NCBI GenBank assembly: GCA_963978895.1
Contig: OZ022242.1
Location: 17,397,977 to 17,461,976, forward strand
Origin: Erpobdella octoculata
Lineage: Eukaryota; Annelida; Clitellata; Hirudinida; Erpobdellidae
DNA: 64,000 nt
Direction of reading: 5' to 3'
Position 1 is the first letter of the stretch. Every line of letters starts with the position of its first letter. The position numbers were made by a program, and so were the translations under genes. The notes beneath the pieces were generated by a model that was not told the DNA's origin, did not search any database, and saw only the letters and a program-made list of their open reading frames with translations. This document shows positions 32,379 through 43,718 of this stretch, piece by piece.

Positions 32379-32407
32379 CGTCTCTTTCGTATCGTACGAA
32401 AGAGACG
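32379..32407. repeat. Perfect 13-bp hairpin
   Basis: CGTCTCTTTCGTA-TCG-TACGAAAGAGACG: 13-bp perfect arms with a 3-nt loop in unique sequence. Confidence 0.95.
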
Positions 32408-32889
32408 AGGCGCTCATTGGTCATCAGACAGTAATCAAATATGGCTGGACAGGCGTCTAATTATTTTAATCAAGGTTAATCTATAATTGCATCAATAACT
32501 TGAAACAAGATTGAGCGAATGATTGACGGAGAAACCACAAATGAAAGGTCCATGATAGCGATTGTGTATTGCGTTGTTAGTATACAAACATATAACACAT
32601 GAATGTTTTTAACAGTTATAAAAAATATAACTTAGAAATTTTGCTATAAATTAAACATATTCTTTACTTGAGAATTGAGAACTCGAGATATTCTAAATGA
32701 ATGAGGTTTTTGAGTTACCCTTCTGGAACTTTTCATTGGACAAATTCAAGATTAAAATTGTTAAAATAATCAAAACAACGTCAATTCAATATTCAATATG
32801 AAAATTCAATATGAGCAAGAATAATAATGAAGGAACGCTGTCATAATTTATTAGTTCAGATTTGCTGCTTCTTACTAAATGAAACCAAA

Positions 32890-33145
32890 AATATTATTAC
32901 CATTTCGGTCATCATAACCATTATCATCGTCATCGTCATCATCACCAGTCTCATCATCATCACCATTATCATCATTATCATCAACATTAAAATTAACACT
33001 ACAACTAAGACATGTACCAACACCGACACCAACATCCCCATCATTATCACCATCATCATCGTCATCATCACCACCACCCCCACCACCACCCCCACCACCA
33101 CCCCCACCCCCACCACCACCACCATCATCATCATCACCACACAAA
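32890..33145. repeat. ATC/ACC trinucleotide-type compound repeat
   Basis: Interrupted (ATC)n, then (ACC)n and CCCCCACCACC runs, purely purine/pyrimidine skewed; apparent long Met/Val or Gly reading frames here are repeat artefacts. Confidence 0.93.
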
Positions 33146-33339
33146 CACCCCAGTCCCAGTACCAGCCCCAACTTGTATATCCCGTCTTTAAAAACCGAAC
33201 GTCTATCAGTGCATGTCTTTTATTGTATGCACATCTCCAAGTGATTTATACCAACCATTTGTATGGATATTATGTACATTAAATAATTTTATAATAACGT
33301 CAACGTCCGAATCGGGGGCAGGTTACACATTTGGCCACC

Positions 33340-33420
33340 TCACACCATTGGCTGCTAACTTTGAATGACACACGTGCGGTCCAATGACGCTTTTCCGTGT
33401 ATCCGTTGCTTGGCAACCTA
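33340..33420 (+). promoter_or_regulatory. Candidate SKOR promoter: CCAAT boxes, E-box and RFX X-box
   Basis: Within 80 bp are an inverted CCAAT (CCATTGGCT, about 33344), CACGTG (33371-33376), CCAATGACG (33381) and GTTGCTTGGCAAC (33405-33417), a near-ideal RFX X-box. They lie 190-260 bp upstream of the SKOR start codon. The CCAAT-spacer-X-box arrangement is typical of RFX/NF-Y modules. Function is inferred. Confidence 0.5.
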
Positions 33421-33602
33421 GTAAAAGCAACAACCTTAAGTTTCCGCTTTCTTCGTGTAACTAAAAAATAACGGCTAAAGAACGTCGCCCACTTGCGTGT
33501 CAAATAAAAAAGAAATGTAAAGAAAGGATTAATAACTTTATTTTAATAACTGCTAATTTTACGCAAATAAAATAAACTTGAAAAGCCACAAATTATTGAA
33601 CA

Positions 33603-33973
33603 ATGACAAATCAAGAATCGGTTAGTACGGATGTTAATTTGCCGATGGAGACCAATCACGAGGTAACTGACAACAGACCTGTCAACGAAGAACAGCCAAA
33701 AGAAGTTTCTGAGACTCGATTCCTCACCAATGTTGGGTCTCGTGACCCGGACAAGGTGGGTGTGGTTTACCTCCACGGCCAACAAATCGTCTCGCTAACT
33801 ATGGAGGGAAAAGAGCGGCTTTGTCTGGCCCAGATTTCAAATACCTTGCTGAAAAACTTCAGTTACAACGAGATCCACAATCGAAGAGTGGCCCTGGGCA
33901 TCACTTGCGTTCAGTGCACACCCGTTCAATTAGAAATACTGAGAAAGGCTGGAGCCATGCCCTCTTCGTCTAG
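33603..33973 (+). CDS. SKOR: SKOR/Fussel corepressor, exon 1 (DHD domain)
   Basis: ATG at 33603 begins MTNQESVSTDVNLPMETNHE. From about residue 50 the Ski/Sno/Dac homology domain follows: VGVVYLHGQQIVSLTMEGKE, RLCLAQISNTLLKNFSYNEI, HNRRVALGITCVQCTPVQLE, ILRKAGAMPSSSR. This block is nearly identical to SKOR1/2 (Corl/Fussel) and distinguishes it from Ski and SnoN. SKOR proteins act in nuclei of neurons as transcriptional corepressors and modulate SMAD signalling. The donor AG/GTATTT is at 33974; the split Arg codon continues in the next exon. Confidence 0.95.
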
Positions 33974-34252
33974 GTATTTAATTGCAGCTGAATATATAGG
34001 ATTGATGTTTTGAAGTATGGAGAAGAGATATAGACAATATATTTAAATTTATTTTATAAACATTAAATAACAGTAGAAAAGGTGGCTGGCATGCAAGCAT
34101 AGGTTGTTGGCGTAGTTGGTGGCCCTGGTGGACTAGTTGACCATTAAGCAAAATTAACGTTTGAGCAAAAAGCTGTCCCGGTTTGGCTTCTAGACTAACA
34201 GAAACCAAAAAATAAATTCAATAACCAAAATTTCTTTTTACAAAATCAACAG

Positions 34253-34489
34253 GAGGTGTGGCATGATTACAAAACGCGAGGCAGAACGACTTGTCCACTC
34301 ATTCCTCGACGATGTCGTCCCTCCTAAACTTCCAGACGACTTCGTTTTTCGAGTGGAACACGAATGTGGTTGGGGATGCAAAGGAGCTTTTGTACCTTCT
34401 AGGTACAACAGCTCAAGAGCCAAGTGCATCAGGTGCCTGGTTTGCGGGGTGTTTTTCTCCCCCAACAAGTTTATCTTTCACTTTCACAG
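34253..34489 (+). CDS. SKOR: SKOR corepressor, exon 2 (DHD end and SAND-like SMAD4-binding start)
   Basis: Acceptor CAACAG at 34247-34252; the exon opens R-RCGMITKREAERLVHSFL, completing the DHD domain. It then encodes PPKLPDDFVFRVEHECGWGC, KGAFVPSRYNSSRAKCIRCL and VCGVFFSPNKFIFHFHR, the SAND-like SMAD-binding module. Conserved Cys and His residues (HEC, CIRC, CGVFF, HFH) would hold zinc. The donor AG/GTCTAG is at 34490; GTCTAG is not an ideal donor, but the protein join is exact. Reading through the intron gives a short non-homologous tail. Confidence 0.95.
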
Positions 34490-34677
34490 GTCTAGCCAAT
34501 CAAAGTTGGTGGTTTTTCTAGAAAGAAATATTACTGAGCTTAAATATTTTTTAATTAGTGGTTTTATTGGCTTGTAACGTGATTTTAAAACAAAATAAAT
34601 CTAATTTACAAGAAAAACAAAGTTAATTAATTTACAAAAAAATTATTCAAAAAATCATTTTTCACTTTTCTCTGAAG

Positions 34678-36712
34678 GTATAATCATCCAGACGCAGCCA
34701 ACTTTAACTCTTGGCGACGCCACATGAAACTCTCGGACCTGCGCAATCAGAGTGAGCTGGTTTTAAACGCGTGGGAAGACGTCAAGGCCATGTTTAACGG
34801 GGGCAACAGAAGAAGAATGCAGTCTTCCCACCATCGTCACCACCACCATCAGACACAGCAGCAAGGACAGTTGCAACAGTTACGGCTAACACAACAAGGG
34901 CAGCAGCAACAATATAGCTCCAGTCATCAGTTAGATGGCAACTGCGATCAGCCTCACGCATCCCATCGACAAATATTTTCTCAAGATCATCATCATAATA
35001 ATCACAGAAACCATCGACTCTCACATCCGCAGGAAACCAACCAGCCTCACCAAAAGTCAACAGATGGCTACCACCGTTTCTCGCATAACATCACTAAACC
35101 CCGAGATGAAGGATTGAGTTTCCGTCACCCATCTTACCAATTCCAAAAACAGGAAGGATGTCACTCTGTCTCTCTTCAGCTACCTCAAAAAGTTGAACCA
35201 ATGTCTACAAATGTTGAAATCTCAGAAAAGCGTAAGACGCCCATTTTCATAGAGGACTCGTTGCCATCAGGTGGTAGCACCTGTAATCTGCCTGACATTT
35301 CTCAACCATCTGCAGACTTGAATGCCCTGCCAGTACCTACTGAACGTTTTGTAGTTTCAAGCCAAATTACAAGGAAGCTGGAGTTTCCAAAATGTTCAAA
35401 ACCAAAAGTAAACTATCCTGCCCTAACCAGCTATCTTTACCATCATCATCATCATCACCAGCAACAAAATCAATTTGTGCAGTCCGGTCTGCTATTTTCC
35501 AGACCAAGAATTGAATTTTTTTATTCTCCTCTCGAATTTCCTATATGGCACAGTCGCTTCCGATTGCCTGGTAGTATTTTAAATCTTGACACGCAGGGCT
35601 TAAACTCACTAGGATGTTCCCATGTTCAAAAGTTACCAGATTCAAATCGCTTTACTGCCAAGTATTTGGTTTCTGAAGAAAACGAGAAGACCAACTGCCA
35701 ATCTCCAATTCTTGACGTTGACGGGGATGCCAATGTCGAAAATGAAGCAATGGATGAAGACAATAATTCTGCTTTGAAATGTGGTAGAGACAATAAATTA
35801 GTGAATCCTTCAGACATTCAACTTCAAAGATTTCTAGATGAAAGTTTGGGAAAAAATGAAGATGAACCTGGAATAATCGGCATTAACGACCTTAAAGAGG
35901 TCACCATGACGGAGTTTAGCATTGGCGAAGTATATAAATCAAAACCAGAACATAATTGTAATATTGAAGCTGAAAATGATATTGCTGCTGGTGTTGATAA
36001 TTGGGCCGTAACCATCAACTCTAGCGTAAACTGTGGACTTCCCAGTTTGAATAAATTTTCTTCTGAGAATCCAAAAGAAACACATCAAGCTGACAAAAAA
36101 CTAAAAGTTAATTTTCAAAAAGAAACTATTTCTTTGAAAGAAAATGATTACGGACCACCCATAATGTGGATTCAAAACGACCGCCAAGCACATTACAGAA
36201 CTCTCGATTTTGATAGCAAATTAAAAGGTTCTACTTATATTGATCCAGAATACGATGTAAACAAAGACGTTCCATCTCTCGAATTCCCCAAGCTAAAAAG
36301 TTTTTCGTTGGTTACAAAACAGTGTTTACCGCTGTACAGTACTAGCATATTATCTGGTAAAACGAGTGAGTCTCCTCACCATCGTCTCCATGACTTTAAA
36401 ACAAACGACATTGCCAATAGCTTAGACTCGAAACATCCTGAAGTAATCAATGGATGTTTTCCAGCAAATGAAAACTTTCTCCACATCGACAATTGGATGA
36501 TGAAGATGAGCAGAGGCGTCTTGAACCAATTCGGTAAAATTAAAAAAACGTCAAGAAAAGACTTTTCCTTGGAAAGTATCCTTAAAAACGACTCTACAGA
36601 TCAAGATGCTGAAGCAGATCAACCAAACATTTGCTCCCACTACGCGCTAACGAAAACTCATTGTAGCACACCATCCGAAGCCTGTAGTCATTGTAGTCGC
36701 TTGGATTTGTAG
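34678..36712 (+). CDS. SKOR: SKOR corepressor, exon 3 (SAND end and long variable C-terminus)
   Basis: The acceptor CTGAAG is followed by YNHPDAANFNSWRRHMKLSD and NAWEDVKAMFNGGNRRR, the conserved end of the SKOR core. Relative to the vertebrate form as I recall it, about five residues before the PDAANFNSWRRH motif are missing. The remaining ~600 residues are divergent: a His/Gln-rich segment (HHRHHHHQTQQQGQLQQLRL), a second His run (YHHHHHHQQQNQF) and Ser/Asn/acidic linker, ending CSTPSEACSHCSRLDL before TAG at 36710-36712. Three exons give 2,643 nt, 880 residues. No C-terminal coiled coil like that of Ski is evident. Confidence 0.93.
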
Positions 36713-37060
36713 CCGATAACGATTCCAGAACATTTCCAGGTTGAATGTGGAAGTTTTATTTGTGGAAGTTTAGTTAGAGCGACATTTAATGCTCAATAAT
36801 TTATTGCACTTCTATTGTTCTCTTAACTTGCACAACTCTTTTATAGATTGTACATCAGTGGGCTACAGTGTTGCTATAATGTAGAATTATTATTTCCATA
36901 AAAATAAAATCATTAAGCTCAGTTGTGGTGCAGCTTATATATCTTTTATTGTTACGGAAAAACAATCATTGAATGACCCATTACGGATTTGATGAATCAC
37001 GCGATGACCTTGCTTAACGCAAACATCTCGTTCAAACTATAAAGACAAACAGCTTACATC
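36713..37060 (+). terminator. SKOR 3' untranslated region with poly-A signal
   Basis: AT-rich; AATAAA at about 36903-36908 (CCATAAAAATAAAATC) is the first good polyadenylation signal, about 190 bp after the stop codon. Confidence 0.65.
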
Positions 37061-37405
37061 CTACTACTACTACTGCTACTGCTACTGCTACTGCTACTGC
37101 TACTGCTACTGCTACTGCTACTGCTACTGCTACTGCTACTGCTACTGCTACTGCTACTGCTACTGCTACTGCTACTGCTACTGCTACTGCTACTGCTACT
37201 GCTACTGCTACTGCTACTGCTACTGCTACTGCTACTGCTACTGCTACTGCTACTGCTACTGCTACTGCTACTGCTACTGCTACTGCTACTGCTACTGCTA
37301 CTGCTACTGCTACTGCTACTGCTACTGCTACTGCTACTGCTACTGCTACTGCTACTGCTACTGCTACTGCTACTGCTACTGCTACTGCTACTGCTACTGC
37401 TACTG

Positions 37406-37468
<63 letters not shown>
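37061..37468 (+). repeat. (CTA CTG)n / (CTA)n trinucleotide array
   Basis: Four CTA units, then alternating CTG-CTA over about 340 bp, then about 20 CTA units. A 6-bp (CTACTG) repeat bracketed by pure CTA suggests spread of one CTG variant; it lies just downstream of SKOR. Confidence 0.97.
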
Positions 37469-37469
<1 letters not shown>

Positions 37470-37852
37470 ACTGGCATCTCTCCTCTCCTTATATCTATGT
37501 AGTTGGCTTTTCTTTGCCGAAGCCGCAGTCCAGTAATTATTATTAGGATTAATTGTTCCTAAGAAATATGATCATGCCTCCCGCCCATCACTGTTTTTTT
37601 CCCCGCTATAGATATACGACAGAGGAACAGACGAGGATATAATAATTAAAAGAAGTCGCCTTGTAATCTATACACAGAATTTGCACGGGGTGCTTATAAA
37701 TGTATTTAAAACGGTTCATTCTATTTAAAATAATTGCCCGTTGATTCGTTAAGTTATAATAATGGCATGCTTTATTTCCATGCATCTCCGCTTAATGCGG
37801 TTGCGTTTTTTATCATTGCCAGGTCCAGAACGTCAATTTTTAAATTATTTTT
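37469..37852. other. Unique spacer between two arrays
   Basis: No gene is recognised. It separates the CTA/CTG array from the CTCA array. Confidence 0.5.
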
Positions 37853-39484
37853 CTCACTCACTCACTCACTCACTCACTCACTCACTCACTCACTCACTCA
37901 CTCACTCACTCACTCACTCACTCACTCACTCACTCACTCACTCACTCACTCACTCACTCACTCACTCACTCACTCACTCACTCACTCACTCACTCACTCA
38001 CTCACTCACTCACTCACTCACTCACTCACTCACTCACTCACTCACTCACTCACTCACTCACTCACTCACTCACTCACTCACTCACTCACTCACTCACTCA
38101 CTCACTCACTCACTCACTCACTCACTCACTCACTCACTCACTCACTCACTCACTCACTCACTCACTCACTCACTCACTCACTCACTCACTCACTCACTCA
38201 CTCACTCACTCACTCACTCACTCACTCACTCACTCACTCACTCACTCACTCACTCACTCACTCACTCACTCACTCACTCACTCACTCACTCACTCACTCA
38301 CTCACTCACTCACTCACTCACTCACTCACTCACTCACTCACTCACTCACTCACTCACTCACTCACTCACTCACTCACTCACTCACTCACTCACTCACTCA
38401 CTCACTCACTCACTCACTCACTCACTCACTCACTCACTCACTCACTCACTCACTCACTCACTCACTCACTCACTCACTCACTCACTCACTCACTCACTCA
38501 CTCACTCACTCACTCACTCACTCACTCACTCACTCACTCACTCACTCACTCACTCACTCACTCACTCACTCACTCACTCACTCACTCACTCACTCACTCA
38601 CTCACTCACTCACTCACTCACTCACTCACTCACTCACTCACTCACTCACTCACTCACTCACTCACTCACTCACTCACTCACTCACTCACTCACTCACTCA
38701 CTCACTCACTCACTCACTCACTCACTCACTCACTCACTCACTCACTCACTCACTCACTCACTCACTCACTCACTCACTCACTCACTCACTCACTCACTCA
38801 CTCACTCACTCACTCACTCACTCACTCACTCACTCACTCACTCACTCACTCACTCACTCACTCACTCACTCACTCACTCACTCACTCACTCACTCACTCA
38901 CTCACTCACTCACTCACTCACTCACTCACTCACTCACTCACTCACTCACTCACTCACTCACTCACTCACTCACTCACTCACTCACTCACTCACTCACTCA
39001 CTCACTCACTCACTCACTCACTCACTCACTCACTCACTCACTCACTCACTCACTCACTCACTCACTCACTCACTCACTCACTCACTCACTCACTCACTCA
39101 CTCACTCACTCACTCACTCACTCACTCACTCACTCACTCACTCACTCACTCACTCACTCACTCACTCACTCACTCACTCACTCACTCACTCACTCACTCA
39201 CTCACTCACTCACTCACTCACTCACTCACTCACTCACTCACTCACTCACTCACTCACTCACTCACTCACTCACTCACTCACTCACTCACTCACTCACTCA
39301 CTCACTCACTCACTCACTCACTCACTCACTCACTCACTCACTCACTCACTCACTCACTCACTCACTCACTCACTCACTCACTCACTCACTCACTCACTCA
39401 CTCACTCACTCACTCACTCACTCACTCACTCACTCACTCACTCACTCACTCACTCACTCACTCACTCACTCACTCACTCACTCA
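37853..39484 (+). repeat. Perfect (CTCA)408 tetranucleotide array, 1,632 bp
   Basis: Every 60-base line from 37861 to 39480 is an exact CTCA repeat with no visible substitution. Because 4 is not a multiple of 3, all plus-strand frames read the same SLTH peptide with no stop, which creates long spurious frames; the minus strand contains TGA in every frame. Confidence 0.98.
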
Positions 39485-40365
39485 ACACCTTTTTCTGCTT
39501 TCCCTTCCTGAGTGTACGTGTGGTTCCTCTTCTTGGTGAGCGCGGCAGTCCGCCGAACCCGAGCGAATTAGTAACACGGCTGTAATTATATATTTATACA
39601 GATATGTCTACCATGTATGCTAGATGTAGTATGGTCGGACCAAAGATATTATTAATGTCCGCCATCATCCTCTAATGCGCAACGAAGCGGATCATTTTAT
39701 GGAATAATTACACGATCCTATATAGCAGGAAGAGGGTAGCGATGACGATGACGACGACGATGACGAGTTCCAAGATGGCGGTTCTTGTACCGTAACGTAA
39801 CGAATGAGCGAAGAGATTTATTAAGTGCGCGCTGCAGAAATACGATGATAATAAAGACAATTTTTTTCTAATCTTATTCTTTATTTTTATGTGTTTTTGT
39901 GTGTGTGTGTATATATGTGTATGTATCTGTCTGAGTTTGTCTGACAAAAATGTTGAAATGATTACACGCTAATAATTATAAGAATATAAAACACTAATAA
40001 TTGTTATTTTTATTACTAGTTTTATTATTATACTTAACTATTATTATTATTATTTTTAAACTTATGATCATGTTAATCGGAACCTAAAACGGAAACAGGT
40101 TAAAACGTTGATAATAATTATTTATTATCATTATGTCTTTATTTCGTCTGTGCGCACATACTAATTAGAGCTGATATGACTATACTTATTAAAGAAGTTT
40201 TAGATATTGTTGTAAATTTTTTTTTATTTTATTTTGTTTATAGAGTTATTTTTTCCTGAGAAGTGATGAATTTATAGACACACACACACACACACATACA
40301 TACACAAATGCACACATACAAATCGATCCTGTCTTGTGTATTTACTTTCTTTGTGCGGTCACTCC
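39485..40365. other. Intergenic, no gene recognised
   Basis: Short (GT)n and (CA)n tracts at about 39896-39920 and 40279-40297. A GATGACGATGACGACG run with AAGATGGCGG lies near 39740-39780, and otherwise the DNA is AT-rich. Confidence 0.5.
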
Positions 40366-40369
40366 TAAT

Positions 40370-40460
40370 TCATAGAGCGCATGCGCAGGAGGCAAATCAC
40401 GTGACAAAAAATGGCTGACGATATCTTAAACGAGATCTCGAGGGAGCAAATCTTGTAGCG
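40370..40460 (+). promoter_or_regulatory. Promoter-like block with NRF1 and E-box sites and a short ATG frame
   Basis: GCGCATGCGCAG (40377-40388) is a palindromic NRF1 consensus, followed by TCACGTGAC (E-box/USF). Next comes AAAAATGGCTGACG, where a YY1-like AATGGC overlaps an ATG. That ATG opens MADDILNEISREQIL then TAG at about 40456. It looks like the 5' end of a housekeeping-type gene on the plus strand with the rest not recognised. Confidence 0.4.
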
Positions 40461-41186
40461 TGCGATATCCGTAAGAGCATACAATATACCGTAATCTGTT
40501 GTGTTTTTTGGTCATGATTATATTATTCAATAAATTATAAACTAAAATTGTATTTAATTAGGAATATAGAAATGCGTCTGTTAATTTGACGGCCATGCTT
40601 TCAAGGGTGCACCCACGGAGGGAGAAAGTTCTGGGGCTAGAACCGCCAAGAATTGTTCCAAATTGTTTGTTACTACATTAAAATATATTAATAAACTGGT
40701 TTTAGTGATGATAAAAACACAAAAAAGTCGATCTAAAAATATCTTTGTTAATTGGCCTTTATATATGTTGTAGTTCATCCCTACTATTGTTTGCATGGAA
40801 AACATTTGGGTGTTTTCCTATAAAAAATAGGACAAAAAAACTGTTACTAGAAGTTGTTTATCAGAAAACAGACTTTTTGTATTTATATAGATATTTCACA
40901 CCAACAGTAAACTCTATTTTTGTATAAAATGGCTTAAAAACTAAGAATTTTTACACTTTTATTTAAAAAAGGCTTATTTGTTTAACTAGTACAGAATATT
41001 TCTTGAAATTTTTGAAAATATATACATTTTTAAATTAAAAAAAAACTTCTTTTTTGAACTCAAATTTGATTAACTCTGTATTAAAATTTTTTGTTGTTTT
41101 GTATGGTTTAAGAAGTATTGAATAATTGAAGCTGGAAAATAATTTCCATACCACCCGAAAAAATTCTGGGTGCGATCAAACTGGAG
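40461..41186. other. Intergenic, AT-rich
   Basis: A small G/C-richer transposon-end-like piece (GGGTGCACCCACGGAGGGAG) is at about 40600-40640. No gene is recognised. Confidence 0.5.
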
Positions 41187-41397
41187 CAGAGGTGGACATT
41201 GGTCTATTTTTGGTGACCCAACTCACCACTTACTCAACCCAGCACAACTCGACCCATCAAAAAAGTAAACTTTTCTAATCCAACCCACAGTTAAAATGTT
41301 TTTTTTAATTATTTTTTTAATTTTTTTCAACCTAATCCACGCACGTGTCAGAAAAATTAGACCCAAACAAACCCAACCCGATCAATGTCTACTTCTG
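41187..41397. mobile_element. hAT-type MITE, 211 bp
   Basis: Ends CAGAGGTGGACATTGGTC and inverted CAGAAGTAGACATTGATC. Flanks AACTGGAG and AATTAGAG match 6 of 8. Interior has CCCAACCC motifs in inverted arrangement. Confidence 0.75.
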
Positions 41398-42770
41398 AAT
41401 TAGAGTGAAATACATCAGATGTTTTTTCATACTCTTCTGATGTTTTATTATTAATTCAAGATTGTAACAAAGTAACTATGTAAAAAGTAATCACATGTCA
41501 AAATTCCCAATTGAACATTACTTCTATTCAGGATAAATCTCACTTGTATTAAAGAGGAACTATTAAACTTTTTATTATTTGTAAATAACTTGCAGGGTAC
41601 ATTTATTAAGTATCTTTGGTAATTCGAAGGAAAACTTTCGTCTTCCGTTAGAGTCCTTGGGTCCGTCCCGTAGTCAAGGCACGTGTCAATAAGCGTAGAA
41701 TCGCTGGTTCGTTGACCATAAATCCTATCTGCTTCGGTGATCTTTGTACGCATGTATGTGTTCGTGTGACGATGGAGGTGTGCGTGCATATTAGTGCCTT
41801 GTGGACGTGTGTAATCGTTGGTATAAACATTTAAAAATATAGAAAAGAAGTGTGTATTATTTTGTTAATGTAACGCTTTGCAAACTTAAGATAAATAGAT
41901 GAATTACTAAGTATCATTTTATATCTTCATTCAAAAACGCAAGAAGGTCTGTGTGTCCGTAAAAGTGTGCATGTGTGGGTCTGCGGGTGTACTGAAATCG
42001 CGTGTGTGAGTAGGTAGAGAGTGCGTGCATGACGATGAGACAATTATAGATGAAGCGTCGTTGACACACCGCACAAGGGAATTCCTTCAATTTCATGCTC
42101 ATGTACCTATCACTATCACTACCGCTATCTTCTGCACTGATGTCTTGTTGCCGTGCTTGTTGTTTTTGCTAGTTGGTTGTGTGTGCATTTGTCAGTATTG
42201 TTGTATTGCTTGTGTTTTGTATGTGCTGTTGTCATTATTGGTGTGCTACTTGTAGGTTGTATATATTATGCATTTGTCAGAATTGTTCTGACGCTAGTGG
42301 GTTATGTGTAGTGCCGTGTTTAGTACACCCCGAACCCCACGGTTGGTAGGAGCAGAAATTACAGTGACTTAGTTTGTAACACAGATTATTATTATTCATT
42401 GCTATTTTATTTCCATAATATAGAAGCCCCACACTCTACTCCGGTTATCAATCTTTTTTAGAGAAAAGGTTTTGTACGTTTTAAGTAATTTTTCTGAAAA
42501 TAATGTACAATTACCTCTTCTCGATGATCGACTTTTTTAAAAATAAATTTGGTACAACAGCCAAACAACCATAGGTGTAGGAGTTGTGGGGGCAGGGAGA
42601 CAGGTGGGCAGGGCGAGGGTGCATGTTTCTTTTCCCCATTTTTGTCAGGCTTCTAACTTTTGGACAAGCAGAAACATTTATTAAAGGTTTTATAGCCTAG
42701 CAAAATTTGTACATGTTGGTATTATGGATTCAAAACATAGTGTCAAAAACTCCGCCTCGCTTTTGCGAGC
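41398..42770. other. Intergenic, no gene recognised
   Basis: GT/TG-biased stretches at 41730-42260 give short frames without recognisable families. A G-rich piece (GTGGGGGCAGGGAGACAGG) is at about 42576-42610. Confidence 0.45.
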
Positions 42771-42771
42771 C

Positions 42772-42870
42772 AGTCCCAGGCCTTGATAAAAGAGGCGGGA
42801 ACAGTTACAAGAATAAAATTATGATCCACGACAAGAATTACTTCGGTATTTCCTACATACTGCTATATCA
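42772..42870 (-). repeat. Dispersed repeat with conserved minus-strand peptide (copy 2)
   Basis: Closest match to 13299-13405 at DNA level (ACTTCGGTATTTCCTACATACTGCT). The minus strand reads YVGNTEVILVVDHNFILVTV then PASFIKAWDWLA, open throughout. Confidence 0.65.
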
Positions 42871-43075
42871 GTCTTAAAACACCCGGTATAAAGGACAATA
42901 AAATGATAAAAATATAGTGTTTTTGGAACTTTATCAAGGAATAAGTGAGCTGTGACCTACTATCAAAATTAAATAAAAACACGCGTTTATTTAAATGCAC
43001 TAAAATGATAAAATAATTTTCTCACCAACATAAAGTTAATAGGGAGAACAAACGGTAAAATGTTTAATGATAAAG

Positions 43076-43405
43076 ATTAGAGATGTAGTACTTCGTACTC
43101 GTACTCGTACTCGAAACCTTGTTACTCGTACTCGTACTCGTACTCGAAACCTTGGTACTCGTACTCGTTATTCTACTAAAATACTCGTCAAAGTTGTTTC
43201 ACAAGTATTCAGCGGCGTTAGATAACACCTGCCTTAATGTTGATGCACAGCTGACTAGATATGTTGAGATGAGGATAACTGGTGATGTGGATGATGCCCT
43301 AACGACCTTGACAAACTATATTCACCTTGCACTTTGTGCCTTAAATATTCCCGCATCAAGTTTACCAGTGGAACGTGTGTTCAGTAGTGTTCAGCCATGA
43401 TGAAA
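43076..43405 (+). pseudogene. hAT transposase C-terminal fragment
   Basis: A TAGAGATGTAGTACTTCGTA start followed by GTACTCGTACTCG repeats looks like a hAT end. Downstream one frame encodes DAQLTRYVEMRITGDVDDAL then ALNIPASSLPVERVFSS, the hAT dimerisation motif (P.S..PVERVFS), after which it stops. N-terminal and catalytic parts are gone. Confidence 0.7.
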
Positions 43406-43718
43406 TAATTTTAAAATCCCATAGAGCCCAGATGCTTGACTGTAAGCTGTCTTCGTTAATTTTCTTGAAATATAATAGTTTTATAATGTAGAATAAACTA
43501 TACTGCTGTTGATTTTGTGTAATTGTCACTAACTGAAACATTAACGTGTGCTGAATTTGAATGTTGACTAACTGATATATCCTTGATTTTAATATTACAA
43601 TCATATTGCAGACACATTCAGTGCAAATATTTCATTTTGATTTGACAATATTGACAATAAGCCTGGACTTGTGAAGGTTAGTTATGTTTGTGGTAGCCTA
43701 ATGTGCTGTATATTGTGT

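Noticed and set aside
32856..33282. Gly-, Val/Met- and Ile/Thr-rich frames
   Set aside because: Compositional, from the ATC/ACC repeat.
37734..39585. Two ~600-codon open frames made of the SLTH repeat
   Set aside because: They are read-through of the CTCA array; any frame gives the same peptide and flanks show no homology.
41914..42102. Minus-strand frame with CAVCQRRFIYNC...H resembling a C2H2 finger
   Set aside because: His spacing is wrong and the region is GT-rich low-complexity; no splice or homology support.
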